Of a DNA stretch of 64,000 nucleotides, positions 17,751-26,486 are shown piece by piece. How positions within the stretch are numbered: position 1 is the first letter of the stretch; each line of letters begins with the position of its first letter. The notes under the pieces were generated by a model. It saw nothing but the letters and a program-made list of their open reading frames with translations, was not told the origin of the DNA and did no database searches. The DNA comes from Planctomycetota bacterium. GTDB lineage: Bacteria; Planctomycetota; SZUA-567; H5-PLA8. The stretch is taken from assembly GCA_016200135.1 (NCBI GenBank), contig JACQFI010000083.1:1-64000 (forward strand), given 5' to 3'. The translations under genes and the position numbers were made by a program.

Positions 17751-19070
17751 ATGCGCATCTTGCATTGCGCCGACATCCACTTAGGCCGCAAGCGCCTCAA
17801 CGGACGCCTTCCGGACGCCGACTTCGCGGCGGCGCTCGGCCACGTTGTGTCGCGCGCGGTGGAATGGAAGGCGCACGTCTTCCTGATCGCAGGCGACCTA
17901 TACGATACGCCTCAGATTCCTCCGCCTGTGTTGCGCCAAGCCGCCGAGGCGCTCGCACCGCTGAAGAAGGCGAAGATCCCCGTCATCGCTATCGAAGGCA
18001 ACCACGACCGGCAAGGGGTCGGAACGCAGTCACCCACCTGGGTCCGCTATCTGGCGGAAGACGGTCTGCTCAAGCTGCTCACCACTCCTTTCACGGCCCA
18101 AGGTCCCGTACTCACGCCTTACGATGCCCATACGGGCATGGGCTCGCTCTTGGAACTCGGCGGCGTGCGGTTTGTCGGCGCGGGCTACCTCGGCGCGGGA
18201 ACCGAACGCAAAGCCCTCGCGATTGCCAAGGCATTGCCCGCGGATTCGAAATCCACGGTCATGCTCCTGCATGCGGGTCCCGAGTACTTCGTCGGTGAAG
18301 GCGGCGGATTCTCGAAAGAGACGCTTGCGGCCTTGCGCGAAAAGATCGGGTATCTCGCGCTGGGGCATATTCACCGCCCCATGCAGCACAACGACGAGAG
18401 CGGGCGGCCGTGGGCGATCAATCCCGGTTCGCCCGAGAACTGCCGCCTGGACGAAGCCGACATCAAAGGACCGCGCGGCTGGGCGGAGATCGACTTGGAG
18501 CCCAACGCGCTTCCGGGACTGGCCGTGCTTCACGCGGAGATCAGAGACTGCCCGCGCCGCCCGGTCGTCCGCCTGGAACTAGACGTCTCAAATTTCGGCA
18601 ACAAGCTCAAAGAGGGCGCAGAAGCAATTGCAGCGGCAGCGGTAAAATCGATTGAAGCCAAAAACGTTGCGCCGGAGAGCGCCGTGCGGCTCTTCCTTAG
18701 CGGAGATCTGAACATCGGCCGCATCTCGCTGGAACCGTTGAGCTTGGGCGCGAGCATAGCGGACAAGGCCAAGGTCGCGGGCGTTGAGATTGACTTGGGC
18801 GGATTGAAGCTCTTTACCGGCCGCCCGGGCGAGCGCCGCTCCACGGATGGGCTCTCTACGGCGGAAATCGAGCGCCTGGCGATCGAAGAAGTGCTGCGCG
18901 CCCGGCCGCCGGCGGGACTTGAAGAACACGCGGCCGATGTGGCGACGTTTTATGCGAAGTTGAAGGACCTTGTTGCGCGAGGCGCGGGACCCGATGCGGT
19001 CCTCGAACTGTTAGAGTCTTCCCATCTGCCGGCAGCGATGGCGAAGGATCTCGAGAAGAGTCTTCTTTAA
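17751..19070 (+). CDS. sbcD: Exonuclease SbcD (Mre11-like nuclease)
   Basis: 439 residues. The metallophosphoesterase motifs stand in order: HCADIHLGR (residue about 6), AGDLYD, EGNHDR, LLHAGPEY and LGHIHRP. The remaining 200 residues form the capping and SbcC-binding part. SbcD forms with SbcC the nuclease complex that opens hairpin and blocked DNA ends. Its partner gene is not adjacent but about 4.4 kb downstream on the same strand (23449), with minus-strand genes in between. The 130 bases between the SRP promoter and this gene show no clear promoter. Confidence 0.93.
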   Translation: MRILHCADIHLGRKRLNGRLPDADFAAALGHVVSRAVEWKAHVFLIAGDLYDTPQIPPPVLRQAAEALAPLKKAKIPVIAIEGNHDRQGVGTQSPTWVRYLAEDGLLKLLTTPFTAQGPVLTPYDAHTGMGSLLELGGVRFVGAGYLGAGTERKALAIAKALPADSKSTVMLLHAGPEYFVGEGGGFSKETLAALREKIGYLALGHIHRPMQHNDESGRPWAINPGSPENCRLDEADIKGPRGWAEIDLEPNALPGLAVLHAEIRDCPRRPVVRLELDVSNFGNKLKEGAEAIAAAAVKSIEAKNVAPESAVRLFLSGDLNIGRISLEPLSLGASIADKAKVAGVEIDLGGLKLFTGRPGERRSTDGLSTAEIERLAIEEVLRARPPAGLEEHAADVATFYAKLKDLVARGAGPDAVLELLESSHLPAAMAKDLEKSLL

Positions 19071-19097
19071 CGCACCGTCAACCTCGGACTACCGTGC

Positions 19098-20401
19098 TCA
19101 ATTTTTCAGGTCGTAGCACACCATCTTATCGGCGTAGCGCACGTAGACTTTTCCGTATGCCATCGCCGGCGCGGCGTAGGCAGGCGTCTCTTCCACCTTA
19201 AATACCTGCATCTCAGCGAGCTTTACGTATGCGCCGGGGGTTGCCTCCACGAGTCCAAGTTGGCCTTTGTAACTCAGGCAGAGCAAGCAGCCATCCACGA
19301 GAATCAGCGTCCCATTACCGAAAGCTCGCGTGGACCACTTTTCCGAGCCCGTCTTCAACTCGACACACTTCAAAGTCGCATTGGCGTCGTTCCCGTTCCC
19401 CGAAAAGGAATAGACGTACCCGTCTCTTACGACCGGCGAAGAAGAACAGGCGGAGATGGCCTTGCTCACGGGCAGAGCGAGACAGGCTTATCCTCTTTGA
19501 TCTCAAACGCCTGGCATCCGGTTCCATAGCCGGTCGTAAGGAACAGACTCGAGCCTTCGACCGCAGGCAAATTCGCGTGGCAATCGTATGCCGTCTTCCA
19601 GGGGATCTGCCAGAGGAACTTGCCTGTTCCGGGATCCAGGCCCCGCAGACCGTCGCTCGCCCACGCCATCAGCACGTCCTTGCCGTCCAGCTTGAGCACC
19701 GCGAGCGGCGCCCAACTGCCCGGTGCGTTGGGCGATTTCCAGTCGAGTTTGCCGGTCGCTTTATCGTAGGCCAGCACGAGGGGAGCGTTTGGACCTTGGG
19801 CATATCCTCCGACTTTCACGAGGATATCCTTGCCGTAGATCACCGGCGATCCGCAGACGCCCCAATACGGAACCTGCGTCTTGCTGTCGTCGAGCGCATT
19901 GATGAGCCACTTTTGAGCGCCGGTCTTCAGGTCCCAGCACGCGAGATGGCCGTACACGCCAAGCGTATACACGCAATCGCCCTCGATCACCAGCGTCGCC
20001 CGGGCTCCGTTGCCGATGCCGTCCCATTTCTTTACCGATTTTGCGGTAACTTCCTTCATCCAAAGCTTCGTGCCCTTTTCCGCGTCGAAGGCGAACACCA
20101 GGTCCTGCTCGTCGTTGCGGCCCATGACCACCACGGCCCCGCGCGCGATCACTGGACTGCTGGCCGAGCCGCTGAATTTCGGATCGCCCGCGGCGAGTTC
20201 GGCCGTCTCCCAAACCTTTCGCAGGCCGCCGCTCCAGTCTTTGCAAATACCGGAAGCCGCGCTCTTTCCGTCGCCCGCAACGCCCCGACCGGTGGGTCAC
20301 TCGTCGCCGGAAGTAGCACCTGAAGCGTTGGCCTGTGCAACCAAAGCGAGCAGGCAGAACAGCGCGATCCATGCGGCGGTGTGGTCCTTAGTGCGAAACA
20401 T
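19098..20401 (-). pseudogene. Secreted BamB/PQQ-like beta-propeller, inactivated by a stop codon and a frameshift
   Basis: An ATG at 20401 follows AAGGAG and starts a clear signal peptide (WIALFCLLALVAQANA). Codon 35 is TGA (20297-20299), where the family has the Trp of a (D/E)WP..RG motif: the frame reads GDE-stop-PTGRG and stays open after it. A second lesion, one base gained or lost near 19466-19470, breaks the frame between ...EIKEDKPVSL and KAISACSSSPVV. Both downstream parts keep intact propeller repeats (WDLKTGAQKW, GLDPGTGKFLW) to the end. Full length would be about 430 residues. Two lesions make it a recent pseudogene unless the sequence has errors. The same family is intact at four other places in the window. 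Confidence 0.75.
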
Positions 20402-20441
20402 GCGGCACTCCTTGCAAGAATTCCAAAGGGGAAACAAGCCG

Positions 20442-21635
20442 CTACTTGCGCACTTGCTTGTCGGTAAGCGCTTGAGGCTTTAGCGCGCCGGCGTCCTGGG
20501 GAACGCTGAAGATTTTAAAGGTCTTGGTGCTCCAGAATCCGCTGAGGTAGATCGTGTTGGTGTCCGGCGTATAGGTGAAGAACCAGGTCGGGTTGCCGCC
20601 CGCCGCCTTGCCGCCGAACGTAAGCCGGCCGGTCTCGGGGTCGCGCTTGTAATAGCCCAGGCCGGCCGCGGGTGACTCTGGCCCGCCGCAGAAATAGCCG
20701 ATCCGGCCGTCCGAGGTGAAGGCCATTCGCGCAAGACCGCCAAGCTTGCTGATCTCCATCTTCTCGGCGAAGGTCAGCGCGCCGGTATTCGCATCGCGTT
20801 TGAAGATCGCGCCGAAGCTTTTGCTGCCGCCAGGTTTCCCATAATCGTAGCGCGTGCAGAAATAGACGTGCTTGCCGTCCGGCGAGACAAACAGGTTGTT
20901 GCTGTCCGCGCTGCTCGGTAGATCGGGGATTTCAACGGACGAGGCGTACGCCAATTTTCCATCCTTATCGCTATTCAGCCAGCCGATGCCCTCCGCGCTC
21001 ACGGAATAGAAATGCATGCCGTCGGGCGAAGGCACCATTCCGCCGCCTATGCCTTTGCCAACGATCTTGTTTCCTAAAGTAGGCTTGCCGTCGGCCGGAT
21101 CGAGGTTGACCTCGATTACGCAGTGAGCAAATTGCGCGCAGAGATAGAAAAGATTGGGATTGGACGACGGCACCATGCCCGCGACGGCGATGCACGGCAA
21201 CTCGCCAAGCTTGGTAAAAGATCCGTTCTTGGGATCTACTTTGTACCACCTAAGCCCAATGCTGTGTTCGTCTCCATGGGCATGGGTCCATGCGCCCCCG
21301 ACGTACAGAATGTTCTTGTTGGATACGGTGTAATTCAGATCGACGTGGGTGCCGGTCCGCTGCAGCTCCGTCGCGACGTTTACGGAATTCAGAAACTTGA
21401 GGTCACCGGTCTTCTCGTCACGGCTGAAGCTGTTGATCGTCCCGCTGTGGTGAACCGAAAGGAAAAACATCGGCCCCGTAACGTAGGTCTGCCAGGCCCA
21501 GTCCAGTTTCAGGTCGCCTTCCTCTTTTATTTCAGTCTTCAACTTGGGCATCAGTTCGTCGACGGGCTGGCCCGCCCATGCGTGAATGGCACAGACAAGC
21601 ACCGGCGCCGCAAGCACGAGATAGATGTTTTTCAT
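20442..21635 (-). CDS. Secreted lactonase-like seven-bladed beta-propeller protein
   Basis: 397 residues from the ATG at 21635, which follows a perfect AAGGAGG. A signal peptide (YLVLAAPVLVCAIHAWA) ends near residue 21. The rest shows repeated propeller blades of the 6-phosphogluconolactonase-like family: FSRDEKTGDLKFLNSV, YKVDPKNGSFTKLGEL, FKRDANTGALTFAEKM, YKRDPETGRLTFGGKA. It should be periplasmic or exported. Enzyme activity cannot be claimed from the fold alone. It lies 134 bases after the SBP-AraC regulator gene, in the same direction, with a direct-repeat site in between, so it may be the regulator's target. Confidence 0.8.
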   Translation of the reverse strand: MKNIYLVLAAPVLVCAIHAWAGQPVDELMPKLKTEIKEEGDLKLDWAWQTYVTGPMFFLSVHHSGTINSFSRDEKTGDLKFLNSVNVATELQRTGTHVDLNYTVSNKNILYVGGAWTHAHGDEHSIGLRWYKVDPKNGSFTKLGELPCIAVAGMVPSSNPNLFYLCAQFAHCVIEVNLDPADGKPTLGNKIVGKGIGGGMVPSPDGMHFYSVSAEGIGWLNSDKDGKLAYASSVEIPDLPSSADSNNLFVSPDGKHVYFCTRYDYGKPGGSKSFGAIFKRDANTGALTFAEKMEISKLGGLARMAFTSDGRIGYFCGGPESPAAGLGYYKRDPETGRLTFGGKAAGGNPTWFFTYTPDTNTIYLSGFWSTKTFKIFSVPQDAGALKPQALTDKQVRK

Positions 21636-21731
21636 GGATGGCCTCCTTCGGTTGAACGCGGCGAATCGCCGCATCGCGGTGATACCATATACGCCGTTGC
21701 GCACGCGCATTGTCCGCGGAGGAATTGCCGC

Positions 21732-21759
21732 AATCCGACATTTGATGCCTGAATCCGAC
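21732..21759. promoter_or_regulatory. Direct repeat AATCCGAC, 20 bp apart (candidate AraC-type site)
   Basis: The octamer AATCCGAC occurs at 21732-21739 and 21752-21759, start-to-start distance 20 bp (about two helical turns). AraC-family proteins bind direct half-sites about 20-21 bp apart. The site lies between the SBP-AraC regulator gene and the lactonase-like gene. Confidence 0.4.
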
Positions 21760-21769
21760 GGCCAACGAG

Positions 21770-23302
21770 CTATCGCGGCAGTTCGCCGCGTATGCGGGCA
21801 AGTTCGCGCCGGCGCATCTGCACGGCGCTGCAGCCCCAATGCTGCTGGCAGAGCCGGCTGAAAGACGTCGCGCTTCCGACGCCGATGCGCGCGGCGATCT
21901 CCTTAAAGCTGAGCGTCACATCGCCTAGTAGGTCTTTCGCGCGTTCGATGCGCCGCTTGGCCAGATAAGCGCGGCAGGACTGGTTCAATTCGCGCTGGAA
22001 CAGCCGGTTGACGTAATCCGGGTTGCGCTTCACGGACTCGGCCACTTGCATCACGCTGTGAATTTCCGCCAAATTCTCTTCGATATAGACCGTCGCTTTC
22101 CGCACGATCTCATCCGCGACCGAGCGCAACGCGAGCTTGTGGCTCTCGGACATCAGGCGTTTGAGCCACTCCTCGCCCGAAACACCGTCCGCAAGCGCGC
22201 CGCAGAACGTCTCTTCTAGCCGGCGGAGGTCCGGATCGTAGAAGTCGGGAGCATGCGCGCGCAGGCCCCTCATCGAACCTGCCGCATCGCGATAGAAGAG
22301 CTTCTTTTCCAACACCACTGCGTCGTGCCAGATTTCCTTCTGCGCCGGGAACGCGGCGCCACCTGCGCGCTCAAGCTTGAGCGTGAACTCCGGCGCAGTG
22401 ATGGCTTGAAGGACCTCCAAGGCCACATCCAGCGAGGCCGTGTTATGTGGCACGCACCAGAGACTGCCATACATCGCGGAAACCGGCGCTTCCGCGGACG
22501 GGCCGCGCGGGAACGGCAGGATGCGGATCTTGGTGAGCAGATGGTACGGAAAGCTCTTGAGCATCGAAGGCCAGCCGAAAACATACGCGAAGCGGCCTTC
22601 GCGGAACTGGTCCATCGTCGCGTTCTTTTCGGGATACAGGTCGGCGGGATAATTCAGCAACCGCTGCGCGCATAAGCGCTGCGCCCAACCGTACGCTTGC
22701 AGGAGCCGCGTCCGGTCCTGCACGATCCGTTCCAGGCCTCCGCCCACATCTACGCCGTTGGATCCCAATAAGGAGACGAAAAATCCATACCGGTGCGTGG
22801 GCCCGCCCTCTTGCGCCCTCAAAAGCTGCCCGCGATCATGCACGGCAAACCAGTTGAGCTGGCGCTCTAATTCCGCCCAAGTCGCAGGCGGCTGGAACCG
22901 GTTGCGCTGGAGCACGTCGGTCCGGACCATGAGCGAGTAAGGGGTCACATCTTCAGGAAGGGCGAATAGAGAACCGTTTCGCGAACCGAGGTCCAGCGCG
23001 CCCAAGGCGAATCGCGAGCGCGCGCGCGGCGGAAAGGCCGCATCCAAGCAGCGCAGCCAGCCGTGCCTCAAGAATGCATTGAGTTCCCTCGAGCGCAGGG
23101 GGAAGACGCACAGTGAAGTCCACGGCGCGTTCATCTCTCGCGAGAGCAACGTGACGAGGTTGCCGTCCAGTTTGGAGACGCTTCGAATATCCCATTCGTG
23201 CTCGGGATAGCGCCGCTTTAGCGGCTCAAATGCGTCCTCAAAGCTTACGGCATCATAGACCCAGGCCGTGAGACGCCGCTTTCGATTTGCCGTTCGCGCC
23301 AT
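21770..23302 (-). CDS. Fusion regulator: solute-binding-protein domain + AraC-type DNA-binding domain
   Basis: 510 residues. Residues 1 to about 370 look like a type 1/8 extracellular solute-binding protein of sugar ABC importers: LPEDVTPYSLMVRTDVL, PPATWAELERQLNWF, MDQFREGRFAYVFGWPSM, CVPHNTASLDVALEVLQAIT. No signal peptide or lipobox is present (it starts MARTANRKRRL). The last 100 residues are an AraC/XylS HTH domain: VAESVKRNPDYVNRLFQREL, RRIERAKDLLGDVTLSFKEI, GVGSATSFSRLCQQHWGCS. I infer a cytoplasmic regulator that senses a sugar-like ligand through a periplasmic-protein fold. The most likely target is the lactonase-like gene just downstream. The substrate is unknown. Confidence 0.85.
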   Translation of the reverse strand: MARTANRKRRLTAWVYDAVSFEDAFEPLKRRYPEHEWDIRSVSKLDGNLVTLLSREMNAPWTSLCVFPLRSRELNAFLRHGWLRCLDAAFPPRARSRFALGALDLGSRNGSLFALPEDVTPYSLMVRTDVLQRNRFQPPATWAELERQLNWFAVHDRGQLLRAQEGGPTHRYGFFVSLLGSNGVDVGGGLERIVQDRTRLLQAYGWAQRLCAQRLLNYPADLYPEKNATMDQFREGRFAYVFGWPSMLKSFPYHLLTKIRILPFPRGPSAEAPVSAMYGSLWCVPHNTASLDVALEVLQAITAPEFTLKLERAGGAAFPAQKEIWHDAVVLEKKLFYRDAAGSMRGLRAHAPDFYDPDLRRLEETFCGALADGVSGEEWLKRLMSESHKLALRSVADEIVRKATVYIEENLAEIHSVMQVAESVKRNPDYVNRLFQRELNQSCRAYLAKRRIERAKDLLGDVTLSFKEIAARIGVGSATSFSRLCQQHWGCSAVQMRRRELARIRGELPR

Positions 23303-23448
23303 GCCGTCGCAGTCTCCGGGATAGATTCAAAACTATAGGCTGCGGCTCGGCGCTTACAAAGACAGGCCGCCGCGCCGGCCGGCGGACTTTTTTCTTCTTG
23401 GCAAGCTCTCAGGCAGGTTAACATCGGCACCGCACGGACGGAGAGCTC

Positions 23449-26433
23449 ATGCTGATTCGCTCGATTCGCTTGCTGAACATCAAATCCTTCGGGACCGGCG
23501 GCGACGGCAGCGGCGTGCTTGTCTCCTTTGAGCGCGGCCTGAACCGGCTCGCAGGGCCTAACGGTGCGGGTAAGTCCACGGTCATCGAGGCCCTCGGATA
23601 CGTGCTGTTCGGCCACGAGCCCGACACCGGCGCGCGCCTGGACCTCGAAACGCTTCTGCTCCGCAACGGCGCGCGCGAAGGCGAGATCGAGGCCGAGATC
23701 GAGACCGCGGACGGCCGCTTTCTGGTCAAACGCGGTGTCGGCAAACAGTCGAAGACGCGCTGGATCGTGCGCGATCCCGCCGGCTTTGTCACCCATGAGA
23801 CCGAGGACGAAGTCCGACGCTTCCTGGCTGCCGCAGCAGGCCTGCCCCATCCCGATGGGCTTTCCGATCTCTACCGCAAACTGGTCGGCGTCCGGCAGGG
23901 CCGCTTGATCGATCCGTTCGAAGTCACGCCGGCCGAAGCGCGAAGGCATTTCGCGCCGATTCTCGATGTCGAGATCTTTCAGCGCTGCTTCGGCGATTTA
24001 CTTGAGCCCGTGCGCCTGTTGGAACGCGAGACGGGCGAGGAACTCCGCAAGCGGGATACGGCTCGCGCCCAGGCCGAACTGCTTGCGAGCGCGCCCGAAG
24101 AAGCCGAACGGCTTGCCGAACGGCTCGCGAAAGCGGAGTCCTCTATCGAAGCGGCGCGCGGCGAACTGGCCAAGGTACGCGAAGGCTTGGCCGTTCATGA
24201 GGCCAAGGAGCGGTCCATTCCCGCCGCGCGAGCGGCCCTGGAAGCCGCGCGAAAGGACGTCGAGAACGCGGATAAGAGTTTGATGGGACGGCGGGAGCTC
24301 CTGCAGCGCGCCGAACAGGCACGCAAGGTTCTCGAAGAAAATCTCGAGCCCCACCAGGCGTACCTGAAAGCCCACGAAGATTTCACGGCGGCCTCGGCCG
24401 GACGCGGCAAGTTCGACGGCGTGCGCGAGCGCTGCGCGGCGGTGAAACAGCAACTCGCTGCATCGCAGGCCCAGGCGCAGGAGACCGACCGCCAGGCGCG
24501 AGAGTCCATGAGCGCGATCGAGAAACGCAAGGCGGACCTGGCCGCCATGCACGCCGCCATCGAGCGGAAGCGCAAGCACAACGAGGCCGCGGCAAACGGC
24601 GCCCTCGAACCCTTGAACCCGGCCACACTTTCCGCGGCGCGCGAAGCCCTCTTTGCCGCGGAACGCTGGGCGGCCGATCTCAATGCGGCAAGCAAGAGCG
24701 CGAGACAGGCGGGTCTGGATGCTTCGGAGGCCAACCGCAAGCTGGCGCATTTTGACCCGCAGACCGTCCAGCGCGCGAACGCCGCCCGCGACGCCGCGCG
24801 ACAGGCGCTTGAGGCCAAGCGGACCGAGGTCACGGAGTTGGATGCGCGGCGCAAGTCACGGCGCGAGATGTCCCGCGTGTTGGAACAATCGCAACATTGC
24901 CCACTGATGGCCGAACGCTGCAAACAATTCGACTCGGGCAAGCTGGTACTCTCCGAGGTCCAGCTTGACGAGACGCTCGACGACCTCCGCAAGGAGTCCG
25001 TCGCGGCCGAGGCCTCATTCAAACGCTTTGAGGAAGCCGCCCAGGCCGCGCAGAAAGAAGTCGAGGCGACGCAAGAGACGCGAATCCATGCCAACCGTGC
25101 GCTGATCGATCTCGGCCGCCACCAGGACTTAGCGCTGAATGACGAACCCCGGCAGGCTTGGGCAGTCGCCGCCAAGTCGTTCGCGCCGCCGGGCAGAGAT
25201 CCCCTGCCGCTGCCCGATTTGCTCGCGCTGCCCAACCCCGGCATGGAGCCTTGGAAGGCGCTCGAGACGGCCGGCGCCGCCGCGGATTCCTTCTGCGCAT
25301 TCGCAAAATCGGTCGGAGAAGCCGTGGCCCGCTGGCGCACAAGCCTGGACGAGCGCCTCCAAGCCAGCCAGGAGCGGCAACTGCGGAAGGAGCAGGAGCG
25401 CCACGATCTCGACGCGGAGGCCCAGCGCATCGCGGAGCGCGAGGAAGAACTCAAGCGGATGGAAGCCGCGCACGCCAAATTGGTCGAACGCACGCGGGAG
25501 GCGCTCACCACCGCGGAGGGACTCGCCAAGTCGCTGGAAACGGTGGCGGCCAAGCAGGTGGAACTGGAGGCGCTGGAATCTCGTGCCGCCCAAGCCGAGC
25601 AGCAGCGTTCGACGCATGCGGATGCGCACCAGAAATATGTGGCCGCCGAAGCCGATGCCCGGAGGCTCGATCAGGTCCGCGCAGACGTTGCTTTAGGTCT
25701 GGGCGATCTGGAGCGCGCACGAGCCTCCGCCCACGCGGCCCTCGAAGCGCGCGACCGCGCCATCACCGCCTACAATGCCCAGGCGCACGCGGATGCCCGG
25801 AAGGAACTGGAGGCGTCCGCCGGCAAAGTCATGGCACTGGAACGAGATCTCATGCGCGACCGCGAGCAGTTCGAAGGCGCGCAGCGGCGCGCCCGGCAAC
25901 TCATGGCCGCGCGGGAGGCGTGGAACGCGAGCGAGGCCAGGCGCGCGCTTTTGGATGCGCGCCGGGAACTCCTGGAACATGCGCGCAAAACGCTGCGCGA
26001 TGCGGGGCCAAAAGTCGCCGAGCATCTCGTACACGCGGTCAATGCCCGGGCACAGCGCATCTATACGGCGCTCTCGCCAAACGATCCGGGCCAGCTCGAC
26101 TGGCAGACCGACTACGAACTCCGTGTGGCCACGTCCAACGGCACGCGCCGGTTTGCGATGCTTTCCGGCGGGCAGAAGGTTAAAGCGGCCCTCGCGATCC
26201 AGATTGCGCTCGTCCAGCAATTCAGCGCAGCGGGGTTATGCGTATTCGACGAGCCAACCTACGCGCTGGACGCCGAGTCCCGCGGACTGCTTGCGGAAGC
26301 GATCGCGGAGGCGCAGGCCGTCACGAAGTTCGAGCAGCTCTTCGTAGTCTCCCACGACGATGCGTTCGACGGCCACGTCGAGCACACAGTCTCCTTGAAG
26401 TACGCTCCCGCCACGGGATCCCTCATCGAATAA
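23449..26433 (+). CDS. sbcC: Exonuclease subunit SbcC (Rad50-like SMC ATPase)
   Basis: 994 residues. The Walker A GPNGAGKST is at residues 36-44. Long Ala/Glu/Arg-rich coiled coils follow on both sides of a central pair of Cys (484 and 491, HCPLMAERCK). The ABC signature LSGGQKVKAAL is at about 905, and Walker B CVFDEPTYALDAES at about 930. It is the ATPase partner of SbcD in the double-strand-end nuclease. The central hook has six residues between the cysteines rather than the usual CxxC of Rad50/SbcC. It has its own Shine-Dalgarno (CGGAGAG). A terminator hairpin follows six bases after the stop. Confidence 0.93.
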   Translation: MLIRSIRLLNIKSFGTGGDGSGVLVSFERGLNRLAGPNGAGKSTVIEALGYVLFGHEPDTGARLDLETLLLRNGAREGEIEAEIETADGRFLVKRGVGKQSKTRWIVRDPAGFVTHETEDEVRRFLAAAAGLPHPDGLSDLYRKLVGVRQGRLIDPFEVTPAEARRHFAPILDVEIFQRCFGDLLEPVRLLERETGEELRKRDTARAQAELLASAPEEAERLAERLAKAESSIEAARGELAKVREGLAVHEAKERSIPAARAALEAARKDVENADKSLMGRRELLQRAEQARKVLEENLEPHQAYLKAHEDFTAASAGRGKFDGVRERCAAVKQQLAASQAQAQETDRQARESMSAIEKRKADLAAMHAAIERKRKHNEAAANGALEPLNPATLSAAREALFAAERWAADLNAASKSARQAGLDASEANRKLAHFDPQTVQRANAARDAARQALEAKRTEVTELDARRKSRREMSRVLEQSQHCPLMAERCKQFDSGKLVLSEVQLDETLDDLRKESVAAEASFKRFEEAAQAAQKEVEATQETRIHANRALIDLGRHQDLALNDEPRQAWAVAAKSFAPPGRDPLPLPDLLALPNPGMEPWKALETAGAAADSFCAFAKSVGEAVARWRTSLDERLQASQERQLRKEQERHDLDAEAQRIAEREEELKRMEAAHAKLVERTREALTTAEGLAKSLETVAAKQVELEALESRAAQAEQQRSTHADAHQKYVAAEADARRLDQVRADVALGLGDLERARASAHAALEARDRAITAYNAQAHADARKELEASAGKVMALERDLMRDREQFEGAQRRARQLMAAREAWNASEARRALLDARRELLEHARKTLRDAGPKVAEHLVHAVNARAQRIYTALSPNDPGQLDWQTDYELRVATSNGTRRFAMLSGGQKVKAALAIQIALVQQFSAAGLCVFDEPTYALDAESRGLLAEAIAEAQAVTKFEQLFVVSHDDAFDGHVEHTVSLKYAPATGSLIE

Positions 26434-26462
26434 AAAAAAGCGCGGAGTTATCCGCGCCTTTC
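26432..26462. terminator. Bidirectional intrinsic terminator
   Basis: A 7-bp stem GCGCGGA/TCCGCGC (26440-26446 and 26451-26457) with a four-base loop. Eight A's lie on its left, giving a T8 tract for minus-strand transcription (end of the Gfo/Idh gene). CTTTCG lies on its right, for plus-strand transcription (end of sbcC). It is strong for the minus strand. Confidence 0.85.
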
Positions 26463-26486
26463 GAACTCTTCCAAGAGCAAACGGTA

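Noticed and set aside
20297-20299. In-frame TGA read as selenocysteine
   Set aside because: The position corresponds to the Trp of the propeller family's opening motif, and the gene carries a second frameshift, so decay or sequence error is simpler.
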